This document shows positions 29,710 through 37,066 of a stretch of 55,346 bases of DNA, one piece after another. Source of the DNA: Bacteroidota bacterium (GTDB lineage Bacteria; Bacteroidota; Bacteroidia; UKL13-3). The DNA is taken from positions 1 through 55,346 of the forward strand of contig JAIXWI010000043.1 of assembly GCA_027491355.1 (NCBI GenBank), in the 5' to 3' direction. Below the pieces are notes generated by a model. It was given only the letters and a program-made list of their open reading frames with translations. It had not been told where the DNA came from and did no database searches. Position 1 is the first letter of the stretch; each line of letters starts with the position of its first letter. The translations under genes were made by a program, and so were the position numbers.

Positions 29710-30294
29710 TCAAAGAATTTTTAAAGTTAATTTTACCAATTGTTCAACGCTCAAATTAGGATTTTGTTGCCTGATCTTGTTGAGACCCTTCTCGGATTCA
29801 ACTTTAGAGAAACCAAGCATTTGTAATGCTGCCAATGCTTCCTCAACTTCTTTGTTTGCAACCTGCAAACCAGAACCAAGGCCTGTATCGCCAATTTTTT
29901 TCAATTTGTCTTGCAAATCAATCACCAATCTTTGTGCAGTTTTAGGCCCTATACCTTTAATGGTCTTAAGCAAAGCCCAATTACCCGCTAAAATTGCTTG
30001 GGTAATTTCTTGTACTTTCAGGCTGGATAGTATCACCCTTGCAGTATTGGCCCCAACCCCACTAACTGAAATGAGCTGCAAAAACAATTGTCGCTCACTT
30101 TCCTCAGCAAACCCAAATAAAGTATGGCTGTCTTCCTTGATACTCAGGTAAGTTAATAATTTTACCTGTTCAACTTCACCCAACAAACCATAGGTATTGA
30201 AGGAAATTTGTATTCCATAACCAATGCCATTGCAATCTATTACTACATAGGCTGGCGAGCGATATGTTATTTTTCCTTGTATATGTGTTATCAC
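29710..30294 (-). CDS. ruvA: Holliday junction branch-migration protein RuvA
   Basis: 194-aa DNA-binding subunit of RuvAB, which recognises four-way junctions and loads the RuvB helicase. The N-terminal OB-fold domain starts ITHIQGKITYRSPAYVVIDCNGIGYG. Two helix-hairpin-helix motifs follow, LISVSGVGANTARVILS near residues 73-89 and LKTIKGIGPKTAQRLVIDL near 108-126. Domain III (EEALAALQMLGFSKVES to the end) contacts RuvB. Length is normal. The start is GTG at 30294, giving the expected MITHI N-terminus. sprA begins 15 nt after its stop and is probably cotranscribed. Confidence 0.95.
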   Translation of the reverse strand: MITHIQGKITYRSPAYVVIDCNGIGYGIQISFNTYGLLGEVEQVKLLTYLSIKEDSHTLFGFAEESERQLFLQLISVSGVGANTARVILSSLKVQEITQAILAGNWALLKTIKGIGPKTAQRLVIDLQDKLKKIGDTGLGSGLQVANKEVEEALAALQMLGFSKVESEKGLNKIRQQNPNLSVEQLVKLTLKIL

Positions 30295-30375
30295 AATTGT
30301 TTTGCTTGACTCGCAAAATAATAAAATCTTTGAAATTCAAAAGCGCTATCTTACAATCAAATTCAAATAGTGTTT

Positions 30376-30693
30376 ATGAAAAACACCCTTATTTTGTTGA
30401 GCTACCTTGTGATGATAGCTTTGGGAGCTATTTCTTGTCAGTGCGTAGGGTATAAAAAAATAGAACAACCATGGGAAAATGGCAGACTAAAAGCTTCAGG
30501 ATGGCAGAAAAATAGTCTTAAAACCGGTCAATGGAAAAATTACAGCGTTACAGGTTGGCTTGAGTCGAGAGAAAAATGGACCAATGGTAACTTAAAATGG
30601 ACCATTTTTTATAACGAAAAACACCAAAAAATTTCATGGAAAAATAACAAAGGAGAAGAAAAATACTTCAAATCTTGCGGTTGTAACCGTTAA
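30376..30693 (+). CDS. Small secreted/lipoprotein with MORN-like repeats
   Basis: 105-aa protein with an N-terminal signal (MKNTLILLSYLVMIALGAISCQC) whose Cys near position 21 could be lipidated. The mature part has two to three MORN/YwqK-like units, for example WENGRLKASGWQKN, LKTGQWKNYSVTGWLESREKW and NGNLKWTIFYNE. It ends in a pair of cysteines (SCGCNR). Related repeats occur in many Bacteroidota secreted proteins of unknown role. The ATG at 30376 is chosen over a GTG two codons upstream. Its TAA shares bases with the stop of convergent apaG. Confidence 0.7.
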   Translation: MKNTLILLSYLVMIALGAISCQCVGYKKIEQPWENGRLKASGWQKNSLKTGQWKNYSVTGWLESREKWTNGNLKWTIFYNEKHQKISWKNNKGEEKYFKSCGCNR

Positions 30694-31076
30694 TTGAGCT
30701 GGTAGGGTGCTATCAAATCAAAAGCTGGAATTTGAACATCAATGATTTTACCATCAATGAGGCGTTCCATTTGGTAGGTGCCTTTCATTCGTCCTATTGT
30801 TGAATTCAATGCGCATCCTGAAACATACCTAAACGTTTCTCCTGGTTCTAAAACAGGTTGTTGTCCTACAACTCCCTCCCCTTCAACTTCCATATCCCCA
30901 TCAAGCGGGTCGGTAATTAACCAATGTCTTCTTAATAATTTTACAGTATGATCTCCTAAATTACTGATACGTATTTTATAGAGAAACATCCTACAAAGTC
31001 TGTCCTCGTCCAGCTGCTCACCGTTAAAAGAGGTTTCTACCTCAATCTGAATTTGATTTGTAATTGCAAGAGGCAT
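30690..31076 (-). CDS. apaG: ApaG-family protein
   Basis: 128-aa single-domain protein of the ApaG/DUF525 family, with a fibronectin-III-like beta-sandwich fold. Conserved segments are FLYKIRISNLGDHTVKLLRRHW near residues 30-51, VVGQQPVLEPGETFRYVSG near 69-87, and GRMKGTYQMERLIDG near 95-109. Length fits E. coli ApaG (125 aa). Genetics links ApaG to Co2+ resistance and Mg2+ efflux and the fold occurs in F-box proteins, but its biochemical activity is unsettled. I chose the ATG at 31076, which gives the usual N-terminus. Confidence 0.9.
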   Translation of the reverse strand: MPLAITNQIQIEVETSFNGEQLDEDRLCRMFLYKIRISNLGDHTVKLLRRHWLITDPLDGDMEVEGEGVVGQQPVLEPGETFRYVSGCALNSTIGRMKGTYQMERLIDGKIIDVQIPAFDLIAPYQLN

Positions 31077-31188
31077 GTTCAAATTTTTAACAATATAAAA
31101 AACACAAACCAAGGTTCAAAATCTTGAACATAAAATGACATTAAATTAACCTGAAAGTCATGTTGAGTTTAGAAAATTGTATTGTACA

Positions 31189-32034
31189 ATGTCAAACAAT
31201 CCTAGAAAAATATATTTGGCATGCATATCAGATGTTCATCTTGGCACATTTGGATGCAAGGCTAAAGAATTGAATCGTTACTTAAAAAGTATTGACCCCG
31301 AAATCTTGATATTAAATGGGGACATTGTTGATATATGGCAATTCAGTAAAAGCTATTGGCCAAACTCCCACATGAAAATCATTCAAAGGATTCTCAAAAT
31401 GATGGGTAAAGGAACCAAAGTGTATTACCTAACCGGAAACCACGACGAAATGCTCAGAAAGTTTGCCGATTTCAGTATGCATAATTTTGAACTGTGTAAC
31501 AAATTGGTATTGCAACTAGACGATCAAAAAGCTTGGTTTTTTCATGGCGATGTCTTTGATATCACTATGAAACATAGCAAATGGCTGGCTAAATTAGGGG
31601 CCATTGGTTACGATACGCTCATCTTATTAAATGCATTTGTAAATTGGATCAGCGTGAAATTAGGTAGAGAAAAATTGTCAATCTCTAAGCAAATCAAAAA
31701 CGGCTTTAAACAGGCATTGAAATTCATTGCTGATTTTGAGCAAACAGCCATAGAATTAGCCCTTGAAAAAGAATACAATTACGTTGTATGTGGACACATA
31801 CATCAACCACAAATTAGGGAAGTTGAAAAGCATGGAAAAAAAATTACATACCTCAACAGCGGCGATTGGGTGGAGAATTTAACAGCACTTGAATACCATA
31901 ACAAAGAATGGAAATTGGTTACCTACCACGAATTATTTGATACCGATAGTGATTGGGCTGATGAGGTGGACGCTGCAGTTGATTTAAACCAATACACCAA
32001 TATTGAAATGCTTTACCAAACCATTATAAAATGA
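31189..32034 (+). CDS. LpxH-like metallophosphoesterase
   Basis: 281-aa calcineurin-like phosphoesterase. Metal-binding motifs appear in order: SDVHLG (about residues 14-19), NGDIVDIW (about 43-50), LTGNHDE (about 80-86), FFHGDVFD (about 119-126) and CGHIHQP (about 200-206). The arrangement is that of UDP-2,3-diacylglucosamine pyrophosphatases, yet a canonical Bacteroidota LpxH is encoded at 35623, so this is a paralogue that may act on another nucleotide-linked or lipid-linked pyrophosphate. Its TGA overlaps the ATG of the following glycosyltransferase (ATGA), indicating joint function. The start is the ATG at 31189. Confidence 0.85.
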   Translation: MSNNPRKIYLACISDVHLGTFGCKAKELNRYLKSIDPEILILNGDIVDIWQFSKSYWPNSHMKIIQRILKMMGKGTKVYYLTGNHDEMLRKFADFSMHNFELCNKLVLQLDDQKAWFFHGDVFDITMKHSKWLAKLGAIGYDTLILLNAFVNWISVKLGREKLSISKQIKNGFKQALKFIADFEQTAIELALEKEYNYVVCGHIHQPQIREVEKHGKKITYLNSGDWVENLTALEYHNKEWKLVTYHELFDTDSDWADEVDAAVDLNQYTNIEMLYQTIIK

Positions 32035-33038
32035 AAATTTTATTTGCCATACAAGGAACCGGTAACGGTCATTTAAGCCGTGCTAAAGAAATCATTCCTC
32101 ATTTATTAAAACATGGTGAACTTGATTTATTAGTAAGCGGGAACCAGAATGAGGTTCAATTACCACATTTAATTAAGTTCAAAAAAAATGGGATTGGTTT
32201 TACTTTTGGCAAAAAAGGGGGTATAGACTTATATGATTCAATCAAACAATTGAAGCCTTTTGATTTTTTTAAAGACATATACCAACTACCTGTAGAAAAT
32301 TACAATTTAGTTATCAATGATTTTGAGCCTGTTTCAGCATGGGCATGTAAGTTAAAGAAAATTCCCTGTGTTGGACTGAGTCACCAGGCTGCTTTTTTAT
32401 CGCCCAAAACTCCAAAAATTGAAAGCAAAGACCCTTTTTCACCTTGGATTTTAAAAAATTATGCGCCAGTAAGCAGTAAAATTGGCTTTCATTTTCAAGC
32501 ATACGATACATTTATAAAAACGCCAGTCATTAGGAGTTTAATCAGAAAAAATGGCCTAAGCAACAAAGGTCATATCACTGTTTATCTGCCAGCATACAGC
32601 GATGAAATTGTGACAAAATTTTTCAATAGAATTCCTGATATTGAATGGCATGTTTTTAGCAAACACAGCAAAAAAGGCTACTACGCAAACAATGTAAGCA
32701 TACAGCCCATTCACAATTTAGCATTTATTGAAAGCTTATGTAGCAGTGATGGATTAATTACCAATGGAGGATTTGAAAGCCCGGCAGAGGCCATGTATTT
32801 GAAGAAAAAACTCATGGTTATTCCAATGAACAATCAGTACGAACAACTTTGTAATGCCAAAGCTTTGAAATTAATGGGCATAACTGTACTGAATAAAATA
32901 GATGATGCTTTTTACAACAGTTTAATCAATTGGTTGGAATATGCCTGTCCAGTAAATGTAAATTATTACGATACTGTTGAACAAACCATAGAAGAACTCA
33001 TTTATAAAACAGTACCTGATTTAAAATTAGCTTTATAA
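32031..33038 (+). CDS. TIGR00661-like glycosyltransferase
   Basis: 335-aa GT-B fold glycosyltransferase of the MurG/UGT-like type. The N-terminus KILFAIQGTGNGHLSRAKEII is the glycine-rich acceptor-side loop, characteristic of the TIGR00661 (MJ1255-like) family. The C-terminal donor-binding region is LITNGGFESPAEAMYLKKKL near residues 243-262 followed by NNQYEQLCNAKAL. There is no signal peptide; it probably acts at the cytoplasmic face of the membrane. It is translationally coupled to the LpxH-like phosphoesterase. The sugar and acceptor are unknown, a glycolipid being the likeliest. Confidence 0.85.
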   Translation: MKILFAIQGTGNGHLSRAKEIIPHLLKHGELDLLVSGNQNEVQLPHLIKFKKNGIGFTFGKKGGIDLYDSIKQLKPFDFFKDIYQLPVENYNLVINDFEPVSAWACKLKKIPCVGLSHQAAFLSPKTPKIESKDPFSPWILKNYAPVSSKIGFHFQAYDTFIKTPVIRSLIRKNGLSNKGHITVYLPAYSDEIVTKFFNRIPDIEWHVFSKHSKKGYYANNVSIQPIHNLAFIESLCSSDGLITNGGFESPAEAMYLKKKLMVIPMNNQYEQLCNAKALKLMGITVLNKIDDAFYNSLINWLEYACPVNVNYYDTVEQTIEELIYKTVPDLKLAL

Positions 33039-33060
33039 CTGACAATTGCACCAAGCATTC

Positions 33061-33068
33061 TATCTTTG
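33061..33068 (+). promoter_or_regulatory. -7 box TATCTTTG upstream of conserved unknown gene
   Basis: Exact TAnnTTTG match ending 5 nt before the ATG at 33074, with a TTG 12 nt further upstream. It predicts an almost leaderless transcript. Confidence 0.5.
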
Positions 33069-33073
33069 TATGT

Positions 33074-33646
33074 ATGCAAGAACTTGAGCCTTTTTATAGA
33101 TGGCGTGACATATACCAAAGTGAAAACGATAGCAACTCACCATTTTATGGCAGAGAATACAGTGAATTTGAATTTACCAATCAGGTATACAATTATGTCA
33201 TCCATCCACAATGGGATGAATTTGGATCACCAACTCTGTATGTAAAAATACTATACGCAGATTACCAGAAACAGGTTGCTATTTTAGAACTCATTGGTGA
33301 ATGGAATGATGCCATACACAACGATGTCATGTTTTTAAAGCGGGAAGTGGCTGAACCACTCAATATGGCAGGAATTAACAAGTTTATTTTAATTGGAGAA
33401 AACATCATGAACTTTCACAGTTCAGACGATAGCTATTATGAAGAATGGTACCAAGATGTAGAATCAGAGGAAGGTTGGATTGTTGCTGTTAATTTCCACC
33501 CGCATGTACTGGAAGAATTCAAGCAAAACAACCTTGATTACTACCTAATATTCGGTGGAGAACTAGACCAATTCAATTGGCGAAAATTCAATCCATTGCA
33601 GTTGTATAGTGAAGTACAAAAAATTATTAACCACCGTTTGGGTTAA
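33074..33646 (+). CDS. Conserved protein of unknown function
   Basis: 190-aa soluble, acidic protein without signal peptide or membrane segment. It has an aromatic-rich N-terminus (FYRWRDIYQSENDSNSPFYG), a central segment VAILELIGEWNDAIHNDVMFLK, and an aromatic/acidic stretch (FHSSDDSYYEEWYQDVE) near 115-131. The pattern looks like a folded alpha/beta enzyme-like domain, but I recognise no catalytic motif. I believe similar proteins occur in other Bacteroidota, though this rests on memory, not a search. It has its own -7 box and converges on prfA with a 5-bp gap. Confidence 0.75.
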   Translation: MQELEPFYRWRDIYQSENDSNSPFYGREYSEFEFTNQVYNYVIHPQWDEFGSPTLYVKILYADYQKQVAILELIGEWNDAIHNDVMFLKREVAEPLNMAGINKFILIGENIMNFHSSDDSYYEEWYQDVESEEGWIVAVNFHPHVLEEFKQNNLDYYLIFGGELDQFNWRKFNPLQLYSEVQKIINHRLG

Positions 33647-33651
33647 CAAGC

Positions 33652-34725
33652 TTAATCTCCAAATCCTTCTTTGAGTTTTTCAGCGTTTTCAGCAATTTGC
33701 AATTGGTCAATAAACTCTTGAATTTCTCCGCTCATTACCTCTGGTAAATTGTATTTGGTAAAGTTTATTCGGTGATCGGTTACCCTAGATTGCGGATAAT
33801 TATATGTTCTAATTTTAGCTGAACGGTCTCCTGTTGAAACCATTGTTTTCCTTCTACTTGAAATGGCATCATTGTGTTTTTGAAGCTCAATTTCATACAA
33901 TTTGGTTCTTAACATTTGCATGGCCCTTTCTCTGTTACCATTCTGTGTTCTTTCAACCTGACATACAACCACAATACCTGAAGGCTTATGGGTTAACATC
34001 ACTTTACTTTCTACTTTGTTAACGTTCTGTCCTCCGGCTCCACCTGAGCGGGCAGTTTGCATTTCAATATCAGCTGGATTGAGTTCAAAATCTACTTCTT
34101 CTGCTTCTGGCAATACCACCACAGTGGCAGCAGACGTATGAACTCGCCCTTGGGTTTCAGTATCAGGAACTCGTTGAACCCTGTGAACACCGCTTTCATA
34201 CTTTAAAATGCCATATACTTCATCGCCTGTTACTTCAATAATAACTTCTTTGTAACCACCTGCTGTACCATCTGTAAAATCTACAACTTCGGTTTTCCAG
34301 CCTCTCTTTTCACAGAAATACATATACATTCTGTATAAATCTCCTGCAAAAATACTGGCCTCGTCACCACCAGTCCCCGCTCTTATTTCGAGCACTGCAT
34401 TTTTAAGATCTTCTGGTTCTTTTGGAATGAGAAGTATTCTAATTTCTTCTTCCATTGGTTGAAGCAATGGCTCCAATTCATCTAATTCTGCTTTGGCCAT
34501 TTCGCGCATTTCTTCGTCCTTTTCGGTTTTTAGAATTTCTTTTGCGCCTGCCAAATTCCCAACCAAATTTCTATACTCAAAATACTTATCTACAATAGGC
34601 TGTAGCCCTTTGTATTCTCTGTTCAATTGGGTAAAACGTTTCATATCTGCAACAACATCTGGTTGACTGAGCGTTTCCTCAACTTGCTTAAACCTATTGT
34701 AAATTGCTTCTAATTTATCTAACAT
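33652..34725 (-). CDS. prfA: Peptide chain release factor 1
   Basis: 357-aa class I release factor that reads UAA and UAG and triggers peptide release. The catalytic GGQ is in [15 protein letters not shown] near residues 224-238. The codon-recognition tripeptide of RF1 (PxT) appears as PDT in [15 protein letters not shown] near 183-197, distinguishing it from RF2 (SPF). The N-terminal helical domain and domain 2 ([14 protein letters not shown]) are intact. Length is typical. A TATCTTTG box lies 17 nt upstream of the ATG. The gene converges with the conserved unknown gene with 5 bp between stops. Confidence 0.96.
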   Translation of the reverse strand: MLDKLEAIYNRFKQVEETLSQPDVVADMKRFTQLNREYKGLQPIVDKYFEYRNLVGNLAGAKEILKTEKDEEMREMAKAELDELEPLLQPMEEEIRILLIPKEPEDLKNAVLEIRAGTGGDEASIFAGDLYRMYMYFCEKRGWKTEVVDFTDGTAGGYKEVIIEVTGDEVYGILKYESGVHRVQRVPDTETQGRVHTSAATVVVLPEAEEVDFELNPADIEMQTARSGGAGGQNVNKVESKVMLTHKPSGIVVVCQVERTQNGNRERAMQMLRTKLYEIELQKHNDAISSRRKTMVSTGDRSAKIRTYNYPQSRVTDHRINFTKYNLPEVMSGEIQEFIDQLQIAENAEKLKEGFGD

Positions 34726-34742
34726 GTGCTTTATTTAGGGGG

Positions 34743-34750
34743 CAAAGATA
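34743..34750 (-). promoter_or_regulatory. -7 box TATCTTTG upstream of prfA
   Basis: Exact TAnnTTTG match on the minus strand, 17 nt before the prfA ATG at 34725. No TTG at the usual upstream spacing was found. Confidence 0.5.
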
Positions 34751-34792
34751 AGTTCAAATTTGATTATTCCATTGGTTATTCAAATTGCGTTT

Positions 34793-35623
34793 TTATTCTA
34801 AATGTTTAAACCGCCTGATTTGATTGGGCTGAACTAGCAAAATGTGTTTGTTCAAGATACTGAATTGTGTTATGTCCTTTTCGGTACAAATAAGTACTTG
34901 CTTTCTTTGTCCACCAGGCCTTAACTCAGTTACCACACTCTCTTTCAGAACGTACAATATATCTTTTTCAGATTGCAAAAATTGTACCCCCTCTATTTGA
35001 ATCTTTTTGACAAAACTCCCAAATATGTCAAATACAACTATTCCTGAAATTTGGTCTACCAATAAAACCTTGTTGCCATCATCTATACAAGCTATTGGAA
35101 TAATTTCATTAGCGTCTATGTACTGTCTGCAATTACCACTACTTTGAATGAGGGAACCCATTTTATCGAACTTTTTTAATTGAAAGTCACCCAAATCAAA
35201 TACCCAAATTCCATTGTCAAAGCTTCTACCTATGCAAGCTGCTTGGGTAACTCCCCAATCAGATAAATTCAATTGACCTCTGTATGCCAAGTTATTGTCA
35301 AGAATTACAACTTGATTCAACGCTTTGTAAAACAAATAAATTTCAAGCGGATTACTTACATCTACAGCATCAATAGTACCTGAAAAAGTATAATTTAAAG
35401 TAGCTATGCGTTCAAAATTTGCATTGTACTTAAACAACTGGTTGGTTGGTGTAACTATATAAAAATTACCCATTCTGTCGGCTTGAACAACTTTACTTTT
35501 TACAGGCAAAACCTGAACCATTTGCCAATTAGCTGGGTCTTGCGCAAACATAGAACCAGTAATGAAAACCAAGTAAAACAATAAGTAATTTCTAATTGCG
35601 GTATACATGTATGGCATTGCCAT
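34793..35623 (-). CDS. Secreted propeller-like protein of unknown function
   Basis: 276-aa exported protein. The N-terminus has a hydrophobic segment (NYLLFYLVFITGSMFAQ) with cleavage probably after MFAQ. The mature region consists of repeated beta-strand units of about 40-45 residues ending in patterns such as FYIVTPTNQLFKYNANFE, QVVILDNNLAYRGQLNL and IWVFDLGDFQLKKFDKMG, as in NHL-like six-bladed propellers. No catalytic site is visible. Its ATG (35623) overlaps the lpxH stop as TAATG, so it is translated after lpxH, but a direct role in lipid A metabolism is not implied. An internal ATG at about 35605 is an alternative start. Confidence 0.75.
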   Translation of the reverse strand: MAMPYMYTAIRNYLLFYLVFITGSMFAQDPANWQMVQVLPVKSKVVQADRMGNFYIVTPTNQLFKYNANFERIATLNYTFSGTIDAVDVSNPLEIYLFYKALNQVVILDNNLAYRGQLNLSDWGVTQAACIGRSFDNGIWVFDLGDFQLKKFDKMGSLIQSSGNCRQYIDANEIIPIACIDDGNKVLLVDQISGIVVFDIFGSFVKKIQIEGVQFLQSEKDILYVLKESVVTELRPGGQRKQVLICTEKDITQFSILNKHILLVQPNQIRRFKHLE

Positions 35624-36372
35624 TATTTCTCAAATTTTTTTAAGTATACGCCTGTTGCATCAACAACCAAGTAAGTATAATCTTTGATCCAATCTCCGAG
35701 ATTAATGTATGACGCTGTTTCATTTAATTGATAAACCATTGGCAAATGTCTATGTCCAAAAATAAAATAATCTATTGAATGGGTTTCAAGATAGCGCTGA
35801 CAGAATTGTATAAGGTATTCTTTGTCATTATAAAAATCTGCGTCTTTTGAACCTGTTTTCTGTTTACTACGACGACTCAACCAATTGGCAATACCAATTC
35901 CTATTGAAGGGTGAAACCAAGCAAAAAAACGTTGAAAAAACCAATTCCTATAAACCCATAAAATGAGCTTAAATTTTAGCTGTCCTGGTCCTAAACCATC
36001 TCCATGTCCAATAAAAAATTGTTTGCCATAAAAATTACAAACAATGGGCTCGTTGTGAACATGTACACCTAACTCCTTTTCAAAATAACCGAATTGCCAT
36101 AAATCATGGTTACCGTGAAAAAAATGTACTGGGATGCCCGCATCTGTAAATTCCGCAATTTTACCTTGAATTCTTACAAAGCCTTTTGGTATAACCAATT
36201 TGTATTCAAACCAAAAGTCAAAGATGTCGCCAACTATGTAAAGTGCTGCACAATCCGGCTGAATATGCTCCAACCATTGTACAATGGTTTTTTCCCGCTC
36301 TTTTGAAGTAGCATGATCTGGTATTCCTAAATGAAAATCAGAAGCAAAATATATTTTTTTAGCACTCGACAA
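35623..36372 (-). CDS. lpxH: UDP-2,3-diacylglucosamine diphosphatase
   Basis: 249-aa membrane-associated metallophosphoesterase that cleaves UDP-2,3-diacylglucosamine to lipid X in lipid A synthesis. Metal motifs are SDFHLG (about residues 11-16), VGDIFDFWFEYK (about 47-58), FHGNHDLWQFGYFE (about 79-92), IGHGDGLGPG (about 112-121) and FGHRHLP (about 200-206). The central aromatic, basic region (RNWFFQRFFAWFHPS) is the lipid-binding insertion seen in Bacteroidota LpxH. There is no ATG in frame near the start; TTG at 36372 follows the LUD gene stop by 4 nt. It is the penultimate gene of the unknown-ftsH-LUD-lpxH-propeller cluster. Confidence 0.9.
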   Translation of the reverse strand: MSSAKKIYFASDFHLGIPDHATSKEREKTIVQWLEHIQPDCAALYIVGDIFDFWFEYKLVIPKGFVRIQGKIAEFTDAGIPVHFFHGNHDLWQFGYFEKELGVHVHNEPIVCNFYGKQFFIGHGDGLGPGQLKFKLILWVYRNWFFQRFFAWFHPSIGIGIANWLSRRSKQKTGSKDADFYNDKEYLIQFCQRYLETHSIDYFIFGHRHLPMVYQLNETASYINLGDWIKDYTYLVVDATGVYLKKFEK

Positions 36373-36376
36373 TGTG

Positions 36377-37051
36377 TTAAGCTAGTTTGGTATCGTCTAT
36401 AAAAAACAAATACATAGCTGTTGGACCCGCACCACTATGAATAAGTGGAGGCATTTGTCCGGGAATTTCAGCAGGCAATTCCATTGTCTTTACAGGACCT
36501 GTTATAAAACTATAAAGTGAGGGTGTTTTTCGACCATATTTGTTTCTCAAAACTTGTAAACCATCTCTTATTTCTGGTACCAATTGAGAACGCTTTACAA
36601 TGAAAACCTGTTCTGGTGCAATTACTGTCATTGCTCTGGAATTTTTATAACTGCTTACCAATACACTCCCTGTTCTAGCTATCAAGGCCTCACATCCTGC
36701 AATGGCAACTTGAATTTTTTCAATTTGGTCTTTTGATCCGTAATGGGAAATACCACTTTCGTTGAGTAGGTTTTGAATTTCATCTTCCCATGAAAAAATA
36801 TACTTCCACTTCTTGAGTTCAATTAAATCTAAGAGTTTGTCTATACAATCAAATTGATTGTCGCAAAATATAAATTGACCGCCAGCTTCAGTATAGGATT
36901 TAACAAAAGTTTCAGCTAAAGTTTCTTCTTTGAACAAAGCAAAAATATTCGATTCAAAATCTATGCTTTGATACAAACTCTTCGACTTGGTATTCAATGC
37001 CAAGCGAACCTTTTTAAGGATTTTCTCTTTAGATGTTACTTGTTGTTCCAA
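36377..37051 (-). CDS. LUD-domain protein (LutC-like)
   Basis: 224-aa member of the LUD/LutC (YkgG) family. The family core is AIAGCEALIARTGSVLVSS near residues 113-131, followed by AMTVIAPEQVFIVKRSQLVPEIRDGLQ and SFITGPVKTMEL. LutC acts in lactate utilisation with LutA and LutB, neither of which is here. The C-terminal segment after ITGP differs from the usual TADIE-type ending and contains AEIPGQMPPLIHSGAGP before the final strand. It starts with TTG at 37051 (an in-frame stop lies at 37061-37063 and no ATG is available), 15 nt after the ftsH stop. Its linkage to ftsH recurs in Bacteroidota and suggests a stress or housekeeping role. Confidence 0.8.
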   Translation of the reverse strand: MEQQVTSKEKILKKVRLALNTKSKSLYQSIDFESNIFALFKEETLAETFVKSYTEAGGQFIFCDNQFDCIDKLLDLIELKKWKYIFSWEDEIQNLLNESGISHYGSKDQIEKIQVAIAGCEALIARTGSVLVSSYKNSRAMTVIAPEQVFIVKRSQLVPEIRDGLQVLRNKYGRKTPSLYSFITGPVKTMELPAEIPGQMPPLIHSGAGPTAMYLFFIDDTKLA

Positions 37052-37066
37052 TAATGCAAATTACAA

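Noticed and set aside
31189-36372. Two LpxH-like genes as a recent duplication
   Set aside because: The proteins share only metal-binding motifs and differ in the cap region and length; they are ancient paralogues.
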